Assembly (NCBI GenBank): GCA_022402445.1 | Contig: JAKRSF010000007.1 | Coordinates: forward strand, 124,001 to 188,000 | Direction of reading: 5' to 3' | Source of the DNA: Cyanobacteriota bacterium | GTDB lineage: Bacteria; Cyanobacteriota; Cyanobacteriia; CACIAM-69d | Length of the DNA stretch: 64,000 nt | Part shown: positions 28,179-36,115 of the stretch, piece after piece | Position numbering within the stretch: position 1 is the stretch's first letter | Layout: the number at the start of each line of letters is the position of its first letter | Position numbers and translations under genes: made by a program | Notes under the pieces: generated by a model | The model's input: the letters and a program-made list of their open reading frames with translations, nothing else | Database searches by the model: none | Told to the model about the DNA's origin: nothing

Positions 28179-28874
28179 ATGGGGCGGCGGCGGTTGAGAC
28201 GGACTGGGCGATCGCGATCGCGGCGATCGCGGCGGTGGCTGTGGGGAATCTTGGGGGCGGCGGTATTGGGGTTGGCCCTGTTGGTGGGGGGGCGGCTGGC
28301 GATCGCGGCGGAGGCTCCGGTGGGGGCGCAGTTGGTGTTGGGGGGCAGCATCCAGCGGGAGATCCGAGCGACGGCCTGGGCCATGCGGGAGCCGTCGGTG
28401 CCGATTTTGATTTCCCATGGCTCGGCGGCTCCGTGCATTCGGGCGCTGTTTGAACGGGCGGCGGTGGCGGGCGATCGCGTATGGCTGGAAGAGTGCGCCC
28501 GGTCTACGTTTGGCAATTTTGCCTATGCCCTGCCCCTGCTGCGGCGCTGGAAGGTGCGGCGGGTGCGGTTGATTACGTCGGAATCTCACTTGCCGCGTGC
28601 CCTGTGGCTGGGGCGAACGATGCTGGGGGTGGCGGGGATTTGGGTGGATCTCGATGCGGTGGCGGAAACGGGGAGGCCGGGGAACCGGGAGGCGGTCTGG
28701 AAAACGGGGCTGGATCTGGGGCGGGGGGCGTTCTGGGGGCTGGTGGGCTGGGCGATCGCGCCGACCTGCGATCGCGTGTATCCCCTGAGTTCGGTGGATC
28801 TCGATGACGCCTGTCGGGAGGGGTTTCGCTGTGAACACCAGGCCCAGCTACGAAACTACTGTGAGGAACGTTGA
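28179..28874 (+). CDS. YdcF/DUF218 family protein
   Basis: Membrane-anchored protein of the DUF218 family (ElyC/SanA/YdcF), members of which affect envelope integrity and cell-wall lipid carriers. A highly basic N-terminus (many Arg) precedes one transmembrane helix at about residues 20-38. The DUF218 core contains AQLVLGGSIQREIRA, then ECARSTFGNFAYALPLL and VRLITSESHLPRALWLGR, matching the conserved blocks including the Ser/His positions. Its 3' end overlaps the convergent recJ gene by 19 bases. Its enzymatic activity is unknown. Confidence 0.85.
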   Translation: MGRRRLRRTGRSRSRRSRRWLWGILGAAVLGLALLVGGRLAIAAEAPVGAQLVLGGSIQREIRATAWAMREPSVPILISHGSAAPCIRALFERAAVAGDRVWLEECARSTFGNFAYALPLLRRWKVRRVRLITSESHLPRALWLGRTMLGVAGIWVDLDAVAETGRPGNREAVWKTGLDLGRGAFWGLVGWAIAPTCDRVYPLSSVDLDDACREGFRCEHQAQLRNYCEER

Positions 28875-31300
28875 AGATCAGGCTGAGGGCTGGGCCGCTG
28901 AATCGCGATCGCGCGGTTGATGCCCTGGGTGAGGGTGGCGAGGGGCGCTTGCAGGAAAAAGCGCTGGCGGAAGCGGGTTTCGGCTACGGCGTCGAGGAAT
29001 TGGGCGATCGCGGGGGCCGGTTCAGGGGCGTTGGTTTCGGGGGCGTTGGTTTCGGTAGCCGTTTGGCAAATCCGCAGGCGGGGATTGGTGGGGGGCTCGC
29101 CGGGGGCCGGATCGAGATACTCCCCCAAAAATCCGGCGGCGGCGATCGCGGCGGGCAGCAGGGCCATGGGGCGATCGCCCAGCCCCAGACGGTCGGCCAG
29201 ATGCGATCGCCCGACGGTTTTCCCCGTGCGGGCCAGATATTTAGCAATGCCGATCAGTTCGGTCCAGGTGGCGATCGCGTCCGGCGGCGGCTCGCAGCCA
29301 TAGGCCAGGGCCAGGGATTGGCCGCCATTGCGCGCCCGTCGAGCCACGGCGATCAACTCATCCCAATCCTGGGGGCAGTGATCGAGGATCAGGGGATTTT
29401 GAGCCGCCGGATCCGGGGCCACGTCACCGCGATCGCGCCGCCAGTCCAGCACCGTCAGGCCCGCCACCGGCCTCGGATCCTCACCGGGGGGCGCGATCGC
29501 CAGCAGCCGAAACTCATAGGTACCCTGGCCGCCCTCGGAGCGAAAATCAAACTCCCCGATGACCGAACAGCGCCCCGACGGCAACTCCTGGGCATAGTGG
29601 CCCCACCACCGACCGGGCACCGCCCCCTGATCGCCCCCCTCCACCGACCCATCCCGCAGTTGGAACAGGGTGTAGATGTAGCGAATCGTTTGGTCGGCGC
29701 GATCGCGCAAATTCCGGTGGTACACCCCCTCGAACCAACAGTCATCAATCCGCAGACGCGGGGCCGGATTACCCATGCCGCAGGGTTCAATTAACTTCAA
29801 CTCCCTAAACAATTCCGGCGTCAGATCCGCCACCGTCACCGTCAAATCCGCCGTCGGCAGGGCCATCCCCGCCGGATCCCCCTCCCCAAACCGTTCCCGA
29901 AACCGCCGCGCGATCGCGATCGCAAACTCCCCCACATCCGCCGCCGGCAACATCAGCCCCGCCGCCTGGGGATGGCCCCCAAACCGCGTCAGCCAACGCC
30001 CCTCCGCCGCCAACAGCTCATAAAAATCAATCCCCGTCACCGATCGCGCCGAGCCCCGCGCCCAATCCCCCTCCACACTCAGCAGAATCGTGGGCCGATT
30101 AAACTCCCGCGCCACCTCCCCCGCCACCAGCCCCAGCACCCCCACCGGCCAGCCCACCTCCGCCAGCACCACAATCGGCGTCGTGGACAGATCCAGCCGC
30201 TTCAGCCGCGATCGCACCTGATCCGCCACCTGCCGCTGCAAACCCTTGCGCCGACTGTTCGCCAACTCCGCCCGGTGGGCCAACTGCCGCGCCCGGTCCC
30301 CATCGCGCGTCGTCAACAACTCCACACAAAAACTCGCATCCCCATACACCCGGCTCACCGCATTGATGCGCGGCCCCAAGCCAAAGGACACATCCGAAGG
30401 GCGATCGCCCGTCCGCTTGCAGGCATCCAACAGCGATCGCACCCCCGGCCGATCCGTCCCCTGCAAACGCTTCAGGCCCACCGCCGCCCAGTGGCGCGCA
30501 TCCCCCCGCAGTTCCACCAAATCCGCAATCAAACCGATCGCCACCAAATCCAGCAGCTCCTCCGGCGATCGCGCCCCATTCCCATTTCCCGTCCCATCTT
30601 CCTCCGGCGATCCCCAAGCCCCATGGAGCGCCAGGACCAGCAAATAGGCCACCGCCACCCCCGAAAGGGTCGCCGCCGGATGATCCGCCGGGAGCGATCG
30701 CGGATTAATCAACGCCACCACCGGCGGCCGCACCGGCAACAGGGCATGGTGATCCGTCACAATCACCGCCAGCCCCAGCTCCCGCGCCCGCTCCAGCTCC
30801 GGCAGATTCGTGCAGCCCGTATCGCAGGTCACCACAACGGAAACCCCCGCCGCCGCCAACTCCTCCAGCCCCGCCACGGTCAACCCATGGGACTCCCGCA
30901 GGCGATCAGGAATCACATAGCGCAGCCGCCCCGAAGGCCGGTCAAACCACGCCCCCAGCCCCTCCCACAGCACCGCCGTCGCCGTCACCCCATCCGCATC
31001 AAAATCCCCCCAAATCGCCACTCGCTCCCCGCGATCGCGCGCCACCGTCAGCCGCTCCACCGCCCAAGCCATCTCCGCCCCAAACGCCCCCGGCCCCGCA
31101 GGCACCACCGCCGTCGGCACCAGAAACGCCTCCAGGGCCGCGCGATCGCCCCCCGTCAACCCCGACGGCCCCCACCGCGATCGCCACCCCCGCTCCCACA
31201 GCAGCCGCGCCAGCATCGGCACCGGTCGCCCCAGCACCGCCGCCACCACCCCTTCAAACCCCGCCAGCCCCTCGATCTCCCCCGCGATCGCCAAACCCAT
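28856..31300 (-). CDS. recJ: Single-stranded-DNA-specific exonuclease RecJ
   Basis: 5'-3' single-strand DNA exonuclease of recombination and mismatch/base-excision repair. DHH-family motif I DFDADG is at residues 99-104 and motif III DHH at 183-185; GGHPQAAGL of the DHHA1 domain lies at about 435-443, followed by an OB-fold-like region and a cyanobacterial C-terminal extension. 814 residues is long compared with about 580 for E. coli RecJ but typical of cyanobacteria. The start is ATG 31300; the flavin reductase gene stops eight bases upstream on the same strand, so co-transcription is likely. Confidence 0.94.
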   Translation of the reverse strand: MGLAIAGEIEGLAGFEGVVAAVLGRPVPMLARLLWERGWRSRWGPSGLTGGDRAALEAFLVPTAVVPAGPGAFGAEMAWAVERLTVARDRGERVAIWGDFDADGVTATAVLWEGLGAWFDRPSGRLRYVIPDRLRESHGLTVAGLEELAAAGVSVVVTCDTGCTNLPELERARELGLAVIVTDHHALLPVRPPVVALINPRSLPADHPAATLSGVAVAYLLVLALHGAWGSPEEDGTGNGNGARSPEELLDLVAIGLIADLVELRGDARHWAAVGLKRLQGTDRPGVRSLLDACKRTGDRPSDVSFGLGPRINAVSRVYGDASFCVELLTTRDGDRARQLAHRAELANSRRKGLQRQVADQVRSRLKRLDLSTTPIVVLAEVGWPVGVLGLVAGEVAREFNRPTILLSVEGDWARGSARSVTGIDFYELLAAEGRWLTRFGGHPQAAGLMLPAADVGEFAIAIARRFRERFGEGDPAGMALPTADLTVTVADLTPELFRELKLIEPCGMGNPAPRLRIDDCWFEGVYHRNLRDRADQTIRYIYTLFQLRDGSVEGGDQGAVPGRWWGHYAQELPSGRCSVIGEFDFRSEGGQGTYEFRLLAIAPPGEDPRPVAGLTVLDWRRDRGDVAPDPAAQNPLILDHCPQDWDELIAVARRARNGGQSLALAYGCEPPPDAIATWTELIGIAKYLARTGKTVGRSHLADRLGLGDRPMALLPAAIAAAGFLGEYLDPAPGEPPTNPRLRICQTATETNAPETNAPEPAPAIAQFLDAVAETRFRQRFFLQAPLATLTQGINRAIAIQRPSPQPDLQRSSQ

Positions 31301-31307
31301 CAGCCCC

Positions 31308-31799
31308 CTAACCGCCGTAATTCCAGCCCGTACTCTCCAACGTCAGCGGCTCCCCCTCCCGGTGAACCCCCGCCCCAATCACCTCCCCCACAAACACCGT
31401 ATGGTCCCCCTGCTCCACCGAACCCGTCACCTTGCACTCCACATAGCCCAGGGAATCCGCCACAATCGGACAGCCCGTCGCCGCCCCCTCATAGCACTCC
31501 ACCTCCTCAAACTTATTCCCCACCCGCCGCCGAGGCTTAAAGAACTGGGCCGCCAACTCCTTCTGGCCCGCCTCCAAAACACTCAACGCAAACACTCCAC
31601 TCTCCACAATCATCGCGTGGGACACCGACTCGCGATTGACGCAATTAATCACCAGCGGCGGCTTAAACGACCCCTGCATCACCCAACTGGCCGTAAACCC
31701 ATTCATCTCCTCCCCCGCCTGGTCCCGCACCCCGCAAATGTACAAACCATGGGGAATCTTGCGCAGCATCGTCTTCTTCGCCTGTTCGTCCAGCACCAT
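31308..31799 (-). CDS. Flavin reductase (DIM6/NTAB) domain protein
   Basis: FMN-binding split-barrel protein of the flavin reductase-like family. Typical blocks are NGFTASWVMQGSFKPPLVIN, FALSVLEAGQKELAAQF and ECKVTGSVEQGDHTVFVGEV. Start ATG 31799 is fixed by a strong Shine-Dalgarno AAGGAGG at 31805-31811 placed five bases upstream; an ATG at 31826 lies before that site and is unlikely. About 163 residues. In cyanobacteria related domains also form the C-terminal module of flavodiiron proteins, but here it is stand-alone. The partner reductase or substrate is not visible. Confidence 0.88.
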   Translation of the reverse strand: MVLDEQAKKTMLRKIPHGLYICGVRDQAGEEMNGFTASWVMQGSFKPPLVINCVNRESVSHAMIVESGVFALSVLEAGQKELAAQFFKPRRRVGNKFEEVECYEGAATGCPIVADSLGYVECKVTGSVEQGDHTVFVGEVIGAGVHREGEPLTLESTGWNYGG

Positions 31800-31895
31800 C
31801 GGAACCTCCTTAGGAAACAACTCCATTCAACCGCTTCCATTACTCGTCAAATGTAACGGAATATTACAAAAATGCCGTCATGACGCCATGCCAGC

Positions 31896-31925
31896 TTGAC
31901 AGCCTTCGGGCAAAGCCGATACCTT
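31896..31925 (+). promoter_or_regulatory. Predicted promoter of the RHH-ycf46 genes
   Basis: A perfect TTGACA at 31896-31901 is followed after 18 bases by TACCTT at 31920-31925, 35 bases before the ATG at 31961. The -35 is excellent and the -10 partial. In the same intergenic region TGTAA (31853-31857) and TTACA (31865-31869) form a small inverted repeat that might bind a regulator. Confidence 0.45.
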
Positions 31926-31960
31926 GTCATCCATACCCGGGTAGCCCATTCGTAAGTCGT

Positions 31961-32320
31961 ATGCAAGAGAAGCAAAAGGTCACGCTCTATCTGCCGCAGC
32001 CCCTGCACCGCCAGCTCAAGATTCGCGCCGCAGTGGAAACGGAAGCCATGTCTTCCCTTGTGGAGCGGGCGGTGTCGTTTTATCTAAACCACTCGGATGT
32101 GGTGGATGAGTACGAAGCGCCCCATGGCCAAACCCACCGGGTTTATGCCTGTCCGGCCTGCCAGAGCCCGTCCACCATCTGTGATGGGGAGCTGGTTTCC
32201 CTCAACCAAAACCCGAGCATTTTGGATGATGGGGCCTTGGCGATCGAGCGTGCGGCGACCCTAACGGCCCCGTCCCCGTCTTCCCCGGAATCCCAGGGGG
32301 GTACGTTGATTCCCTGCTAG
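31961..32320 (+). CDS. Ribbon-helix-helix-like protein with CxxC motif
   Basis: A 119-residue protein. Residues 1-50 (VTLYLPQPLHRQLKIRAAVE, MSSLVERAVSFYLNH) match a CopG/RHH DNA-binding domain: a short strand followed by two helices. The next part has YACPACQSP and ICDGE, so a CxxC with a further Cys might bind metal. ATG 31961 is the natural start; the upstream ATG at 31880 would add unlike residues overlapping the promoter. It precedes ycf46 by 82 bases, and a comparable arrangement is known in Synechocystis (slr0373-slr0374), a stress-responsive operon. DNA binding is inferred. Confidence 0.72.
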   Translation: MQEKQKVTLYLPQPLHRQLKIRAAVETEAMSSLVERAVSFYLNHSDVVDEYEAPHGQTHRVYACPACQSPSTICDGELVSLNQNPSILDDGALAIERAATLTAPSPSSPESQGGTLIPC

Positions 32321-32402
32321 GGCATTCCCCCTTGTGCTTCGTCGCCGATCGCGGCCCCTTGCCCGTCGTCTCGCCCTGTCGTTTCGCGTAGGTCAACCGG
32401 CC

Positions 32403-33917
32403 ATGCAAGAAGAACTCAGTGTTCTCCTCAAAGCCCAATATCCGCTGATCTACCTCATGACCTATGAGGAGGAGCGCAGTGAGCAGGCGATCGCGCAGCT
32501 AGCCAAGGCGGACACGACCCAACCCCGTCGCCTCTATGTGTGGACGGTGACCCATGGGATGGTGGAGTACGGCCAAGCCCGGACGACGACCCAGCACAAT
32601 ACCATTTCCCCCGAGGCGGCCCTGGAGTGGATTGTTCGCCAGAAGGAGCCGGGAATTTATGTCCTCAAGGATTTTCATCCGTTCATTGATTCCCCTGGGG
32701 TGAAGCGGTGGTTGCGCGACGCGATCGCCACCTTCAAGGGCACCCACAAGGCCATCGTCCTGATGTCGCCGGTGCAGGAAATCCCCATCGAACTGGAAAA
32801 AGAGGTGGTGGTCCTTGACTTCCCCCTACCCCAGATGGCGGAAATCAACCGCGCCCTAGATCGTCAGCTAGAGCGCACCGGCAGCCGCAAGCTCAGCGCC
32901 GAAGCCCGCGAAAAGCTGGTCAAGGCCGCCCTGGGCCTCACCCTCGACGAAGCGGAAAAGGTTTATCGCAAGGCCCACGTCACCGCAGGCAAACTAACGG
33001 AATCGGAGGTGGAAATTGTCCTATCCGAAAAGAAACAGCTCATCCGCCGTAACGGCATCCTCGAATATATGGAGGAGGATGAAAGCTTTGAAAATATCGG
33101 CGGGCTTGAGGAATTAAAGCATTGGCTTCAGCAGCGCTCAGACGCCTTCACGGAACGGGCGCGGGGCTACGGCCTTCCCCAACCGAAGGGGATGCTGATT
33201 TTGGGGGTACCCGGTTGCGGTAAATCCCTGATTGCCAAAACCACGTCGCGCCTGTGGAGTTTGCCCCTGCTGCGGCTGGATGTGGGCCGAATTTATGACG
33301 GGTCCATGGTGGGTAAATCCGAGAAAAATTTGCGGAATGCCCTCAAAACCGCCGAATCGATCGCCCCGTCGATCCTGTTCATTGATGAATTGGATAAAGC
33401 CTTTGGGGGCAGCGCCGGTTCCGGCGACTCCGACGGCGGCACCTCTAGCCGAATTTTTGGCACCTTTTTGACCTGGTTACAGGAAAAAACTTCCCCGGTT
33501 TTTGTGATGGCAACGGCCAACCGCGTCGAGCGGCTGCCGGGGGAATTTCTGCGGAAGGGACGGTTTGACGAAATCTTTTTCGTGGACCTGCCCAACCTAG
33601 AGGAACGGTCTGAAATTTTCAAGATCCACCTTCATAAACGGCGGCGAGAGATTGACCGGTTTGATCTCGATCAGCTTGCGAAAATCTCCGATGGATTTTC
33701 CGGCGCTGAGATTGAACAGGCGATCATTGCGGCCATGTATGAAGCATTTGCCCAGGATCGAGAGTTTACGCAGCTCGATATTATCGCTTCAATTAAATCG
33801 ACGCTGCCCCTGTCGCGGACGATGACGGAGCAGGTGACAGCCCTGAGGGATTGGGCTCGCCAGCGCGCACGTCCGGCGGCGGCCTCCGTGGCGGAATATA
33901 TCCGCCAGGAGTGGTAA
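32403..33917 (+). CDS. ycf46: AAA ATPase Ycf46
   Basis: AAA-family ATPase conserved in cyanobacteria and red-lineage plastids. Residues 1-200 form the Ycf46 N-terminal domain (LIYLMTYEEERSEQAIAQL). The AAA module has Walker A GVPGCGKS at residues 268-275, Walker B ILFIDELDKAF near 325, sensor and arginine-finger region FVMATANRVERLPGEFLRKG, and the helical lid GFSGAEIEQAI. The start is ATG 32403. It follows the RHH gene and precedes ycf35 by about 170 bases. A link to inorganic carbon use or stress has been proposed for Ycf46; the exact substrate is unknown. Confidence 0.93.
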   Translation: MQEELSVLLKAQYPLIYLMTYEEERSEQAIAQLAKADTTQPRRLYVWTVTHGMVEYGQARTTTQHNTISPEAALEWIVRQKEPGIYVLKDFHPFIDSPGVKRWLRDAIATFKGTHKAIVLMSPVQEIPIELEKEVVVLDFPLPQMAEINRALDRQLERTGSRKLSAEAREKLVKAALGLTLDEAEKVYRKAHVTAGKLTESEVEIVLSEKKQLIRRNGILEYMEEDESFENIGGLEELKHWLQQRSDAFTERARGYGLPQPKGMLILGVPGCGKSLIAKTTSRLWSLPLLRLDVGRIYDGSMVGKSEKNLRNALKTAESIAPSILFIDELDKAFGGSAGSGDSDGGTSSRIFGTFLTWLQEKTSPVFVMATANRVERLPGEFLRKGRFDEIFFVDLPNLEERSEIFKIHLHKRRREIDRFDLDQLAKISDGFSGAEIEQAIIAAMYEAFAQDREFTQLDIIASIKSTLPLSRTMTEQVTALRDWARQRARPAAASVAEYIRQEW

Positions 33918-33924
33918 CAGGTTT

Positions 33925-33944
33925 CTCCGGTCTCCCAGCCGGAG
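33925..33944. repeat. Short inverted repeat after ycf46
   Basis: CTCCGG at 33925-33930 pairs with CCGGAG at 33939-33944 around an eight-base loop, eight bases after the ycf46 stop. No T-run follows on the plus strand, so it may be an attenuating or RNA-stabilising hairpin between ycf46 and ycf35. Confidence 0.35.
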
Positions 33945-34089
33945 GAAAAACGGGCCAGCAATGGCTAACTGCTGGTGCTTTGTCTGGTTTTGAAGCGATC
34001 GCGTCTGCGTCCTTCAAAGCGTCCGATGCTAACTGCTAACAACTGTTTGTCGATCACTCGATTTCGCACAAAACTCGGAGATACGATCT

Positions 34090-34443
34090 ATGTCTCACTT
34101 CAGCACCCTTCGCACCAAAATCACTGACGCTGCCATCCTGAAGAGCTCGCTGCAAGATCTGGGCATTCAGACCAAGACGAATACGGATGTGCGCGGCTAC
34201 AACGGCCAGCGGATCCGGGCGGACTTGGTGGCGGTCCTGGATGGGGAGTACGATCTGGGCTGGTCGCAGAATGCGGATGGCACCTATGATCTGATCGCCG
34301 ATCTGTGGGGCGTTGCGAAGAAGCACAATCAGACGGAGTTGATCAATTCGATCAACCAGAAGTACGCGGTGAATAAAACTCTGGCGGAGGTGCAGCGCTC
34401 GGGTCTGCAAAATGCCAACGTGAAGCTGGTGGTCCAAAAGTAA
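34090..34443 (+). CDS. ycf35: Ycf35 (DUF1257) protein
   Basis: A 117-residue conserved protein of cyanobacteria and algal plastids. Characteristic segments are MSHFSTLRTKITDAAILKSS, VRGYNGQRIRADLV, YDLGWSQNADGTYDLIADLW and INQKYAVNKTLAEVQ. It has no signal peptide or membrane segment. The start is ATG 34090 with a GGAGAT-type ribosome-binding site nearby. It is followed by a strong hairpin-T-run terminator at 34469-34503. Function is unknown; it is the third gene of a same-strand set with the RHH protein and ycf46. Confidence 0.93.
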   Translation: MSHFSTLRTKITDAAILKSSLQDLGIQTKTNTDVRGYNGQRIRADLVAVLDGEYDLGWSQNADGTYDLIADLWGVAKKHNQTELINSINQKYAVNKTLAEVQRSGLQNANVKLVVQK

Positions 34444-34468
34444 TTTTCCCTGCGTTCCTAAGCCTGCG

Positions 34469-34503
34469 GGCTGGCCGGTTGGTTCCGGTCAGCCTATTTT
34501 TTT
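34469..34503 (+). terminator. Intrinsic terminator of ycf35
   Basis: GGCTGGCCGG at 34469-34478 pairs with CCGGTCAGCC at 34485-34494 (one G-U pair), with a TATTTTTTT tract ending at 34503. Confidence 0.8.
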
Positions 34504-34548
34504 GCTTTTTATTTATTGTGCTATTCGTCGGAGTTTTGAGTGCTACAG

Positions 34549-34568
34549 CAAGGGGCTTAAGCCCCTTG
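34549..34568. repeat. CAAGGGGCTTAAGCCCCTTG palindrome, copy 3
   Basis: Perfect 20-base palindrome identical to that at 6518, lying between the convergent ycf35 and DHNA-CoA thioesterase genes. Confidence 0.75.
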
Positions 34569-34620
34569 TTTCTGCTAGTTGGTTGGTGGATTTTGCCCTT
34601 TGGTTTTTGAGTTGGTTTTT

Positions 34621-35070
34621 CTATTGATTTTCTGGGGGGAGCATGTTGAGCCAATGGAGAAGTTCTGGGGGGAAATCGAGGGGCGATCGCGTGGCGGCAT
34701 CGATACAAACGTGGCAGGTGCGGGCGTGGCCGACGGGGCGATCGCCGCGATCGCTCAGGAATAAATCGTAGGTAATTTCAAAGCGGTTCGGGGCGGTTTG
34801 TTGGGGGGTGAGGGTAATCGTGAGGCGATCGCCGCAAAACAAAGGCCGCAAAAATTTCACCTCCGCCTGGGCAATGGGGACGCCATACCCTTGGGCGCTG
34901 AAAAAGGTGCGTAGATCGAGGCCCGCTGCGGCGAGCGATCGCTCATAGGCTTCGTGGCAAAAGTCGAGGACGGCCCCGAAATACACCACACCGGCGGCGT
35001 CGGTGTCGCGGAATCGGACCACGCGATCGCAGCTAAAAGATCCTGGTTTTTGGGGAGGAGTTGGGGCCAT
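34621..35070 (-). CDS. Acyl-CoA thioesterase, probable DHNA-CoA hydrolase
   Basis: Hotdog-fold thioesterase of the 4-hydroxybenzoyl-CoA type; the cyanobacterial members hydrolyse 1,4-dihydroxy-2-naphthoyl-CoA in phylloquinone synthesis. The active-site segment RFRDTDAAGVVYFGAVLDF is at about residues 19-37, containing the acidic residues Asp22/Asp24, followed by CHEAYERSL. Its length of 149 residues is typical. It ends where the alpha/beta-hydrolase-like gene begins, five bases apart on the same strand, so they are likely co-transcribed. Specificity rests on resemblance to the cyanobacterial group; other menaquinone-pathway genes are not in the window. Confidence 0.86.
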   Translation of the reverse strand: MAPTPPQKPGSFSCDRVVRFRDTDAAGVVYFGAVLDFCHEAYERSLAAAGLDLRTFFSAQGYGVPIAQAEVKFLRPLFCGDRLTITLTPQQTAPNRFEITYDLFLSDRGDRPVGHARTCHVCIDAATRSPLDFPPELLHWLNMLPPENQ

Positions 35071-35075
35071 GGGAA

Positions 35076-36017
35076 CTAGGGCGCGATCGCGCGGACAAAG
35101 GCCAAAGTTTCCCGCAGGAAATCATCCGGCGCTTCATAGGGCAACACATTGCGGCCCGCGATAATCGCCCCGCGTCCATTGGGCAAATGATCGAGATATT
35201 GCCGGAGCCGCTCCTCGGGCGATTCCCCCTTGCCACTGCGGCTGATGCTCGACGCCGTGCGGCCAAACAGCGCCAAAACCGGTTCCTCTAGCTGGGCGAT
35301 CGCCTCCCCGTAGCCCCGCTTCCAGGCTTGGCTCAGGAACGCAAACACCGCATAGCGGCTGGCCATGTCCGCCGCCCCGCGATCGAGGGTATCGAGCCAC
35401 TCCCCATCCACCGCCTCCGCCGTCGCGAACAGTTGCTTCACGGAAAAATTCCTCAGGAACTCCCGGCGGCGCGCGTAGCGATAGAACCAATCCCCCACTG
35501 GCCCATCAAACAGCAAATTCCACAGGAGCCGCTGCCGCCACACCGGGGCCACCTCCACCATCGTGTTCCAGGCGGGCGGCCCCCCCAAAACTAAACCGGC
35601 GAGGGGAGTCCCCCGCGATCGCGCGATCGCCGCCAACTCAATCGCCACCGGAAACAGCGCCCCCTGCACCAACACGATCGCGGGCCGCCCCACCACCTGC
35701 TCCACAAAATCCGCCAACTGCGCCCCCCAGTCCGCCGGTTCGCAGAGCGCCCGAGGCATCGACGCTTCCCCACAGCCCAGCAGATCCGGCGCATAGAGAT
35801 CCAGCAGCGGCCCCCCCTCCCCCGTCAATTGCCAGCGGGCCGCAAAACGATCCCAAAACCGCCGCGACAGCCCCACCCCAATCGGATGGATCGCCACCAA
35901 CGCCGGTCGCCCCGCCGAGTTGGGGGCCACCCAATGGTCATAGGTACAGCGGTAGCCGCGCCATTCAAACACCTGCGGGACATCCGGCACCGCGCGATCG
36001 CCCAGGGCAGCCCCCAT
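35076..36017 (-). CDS. Alpha/beta-hydrolase-fold protein, atypical nucleophile
   Basis: A 313-residue alpha/beta-hydrolase-fold protein. The fold is evident from ALVAIHPIGVGLSRRFWDRF (oxyanion region), LYAPDLLGCGEAS and the late strand VLALFGRTASS. At the nucleophile elbow the sequence is IVLVQGALFPVAIEL, with no Ser, Cys or Asp in the GxSxG position, so normal hydrolysis is doubtful. The start is taken as ATG 36017 because the AGGAG Shine-Dalgarno overlaps the upstream ATG at 36035. It lies just upstream of the DHNA-CoA thioesterase gene. Some cyanobacterial relatives may share this elbow; that is not verified here. Confidence 0.72.
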   Translation of the reverse strand: MGAALGDRAVPDVPQVFEWRGYRCTYDHWVAPNSAGRPALVAIHPIGVGLSRRFWDRFAARWQLTGEGGPLLDLYAPDLLGCGEASMPRALCEPADWGAQLADFVEQVVGRPAIVLVQGALFPVAIELAAIARSRGTPLAGLVLGGPPAWNTMVEVAPVWRQRLLWNLLFDGPVGDWFYRYARRREFLRNFSVKQLFATAEAVDGEWLDTLDRGAADMASRYAVFAFLSQAWKRGYGEAIAQLEEPVLALFGRTASSISRSGKGESPEERLRQYLDHLPNGRGAIIAGRNVLPYEAPDDFLRETLAFVRAIAP

Positions 36018-36091
36018 AGGTCCTTTACTCCTCATTGCCCAAAATTACCCCCACCATCTTGCCACCCCGCCCGGTGCTGTAGGATATGGCG

Positions 36092-36110
36092 GCTAACCTT
36101 CACTTAACCC
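36092..36110 (+). promoter_or_regulatory. Possible Pho box
   Basis: GCTAACCT at 36092-36099 and CTTAACCC at 36103-36110 are spaced by three bases, giving the 11-base periodicity of cyanobacterial SphR/PhoB boxes (PyTTAAPyPyW repeated). Each unit has a mismatch and no third unit is clear. It is very close to the start codon of the binding protein, which is unusual and lowers confidence. Confidence 0.3.
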
Positions 36111-36115
36111 ATCGG

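Noticed and set aside
29972-31540. 522-residue plus-strand open frame opposite recJ
   Set aside because: Arg/His/Pro/Gln-rich composition with no domain; it is the GC-driven antisense frame of recJ, which has complete RecJ motifs.
31853-31869. RpaB HLR1 high-light element
   Set aside because: Only one GTTACA-type half-site is present; HLR1 requires two direct repeats with fixed spacing.
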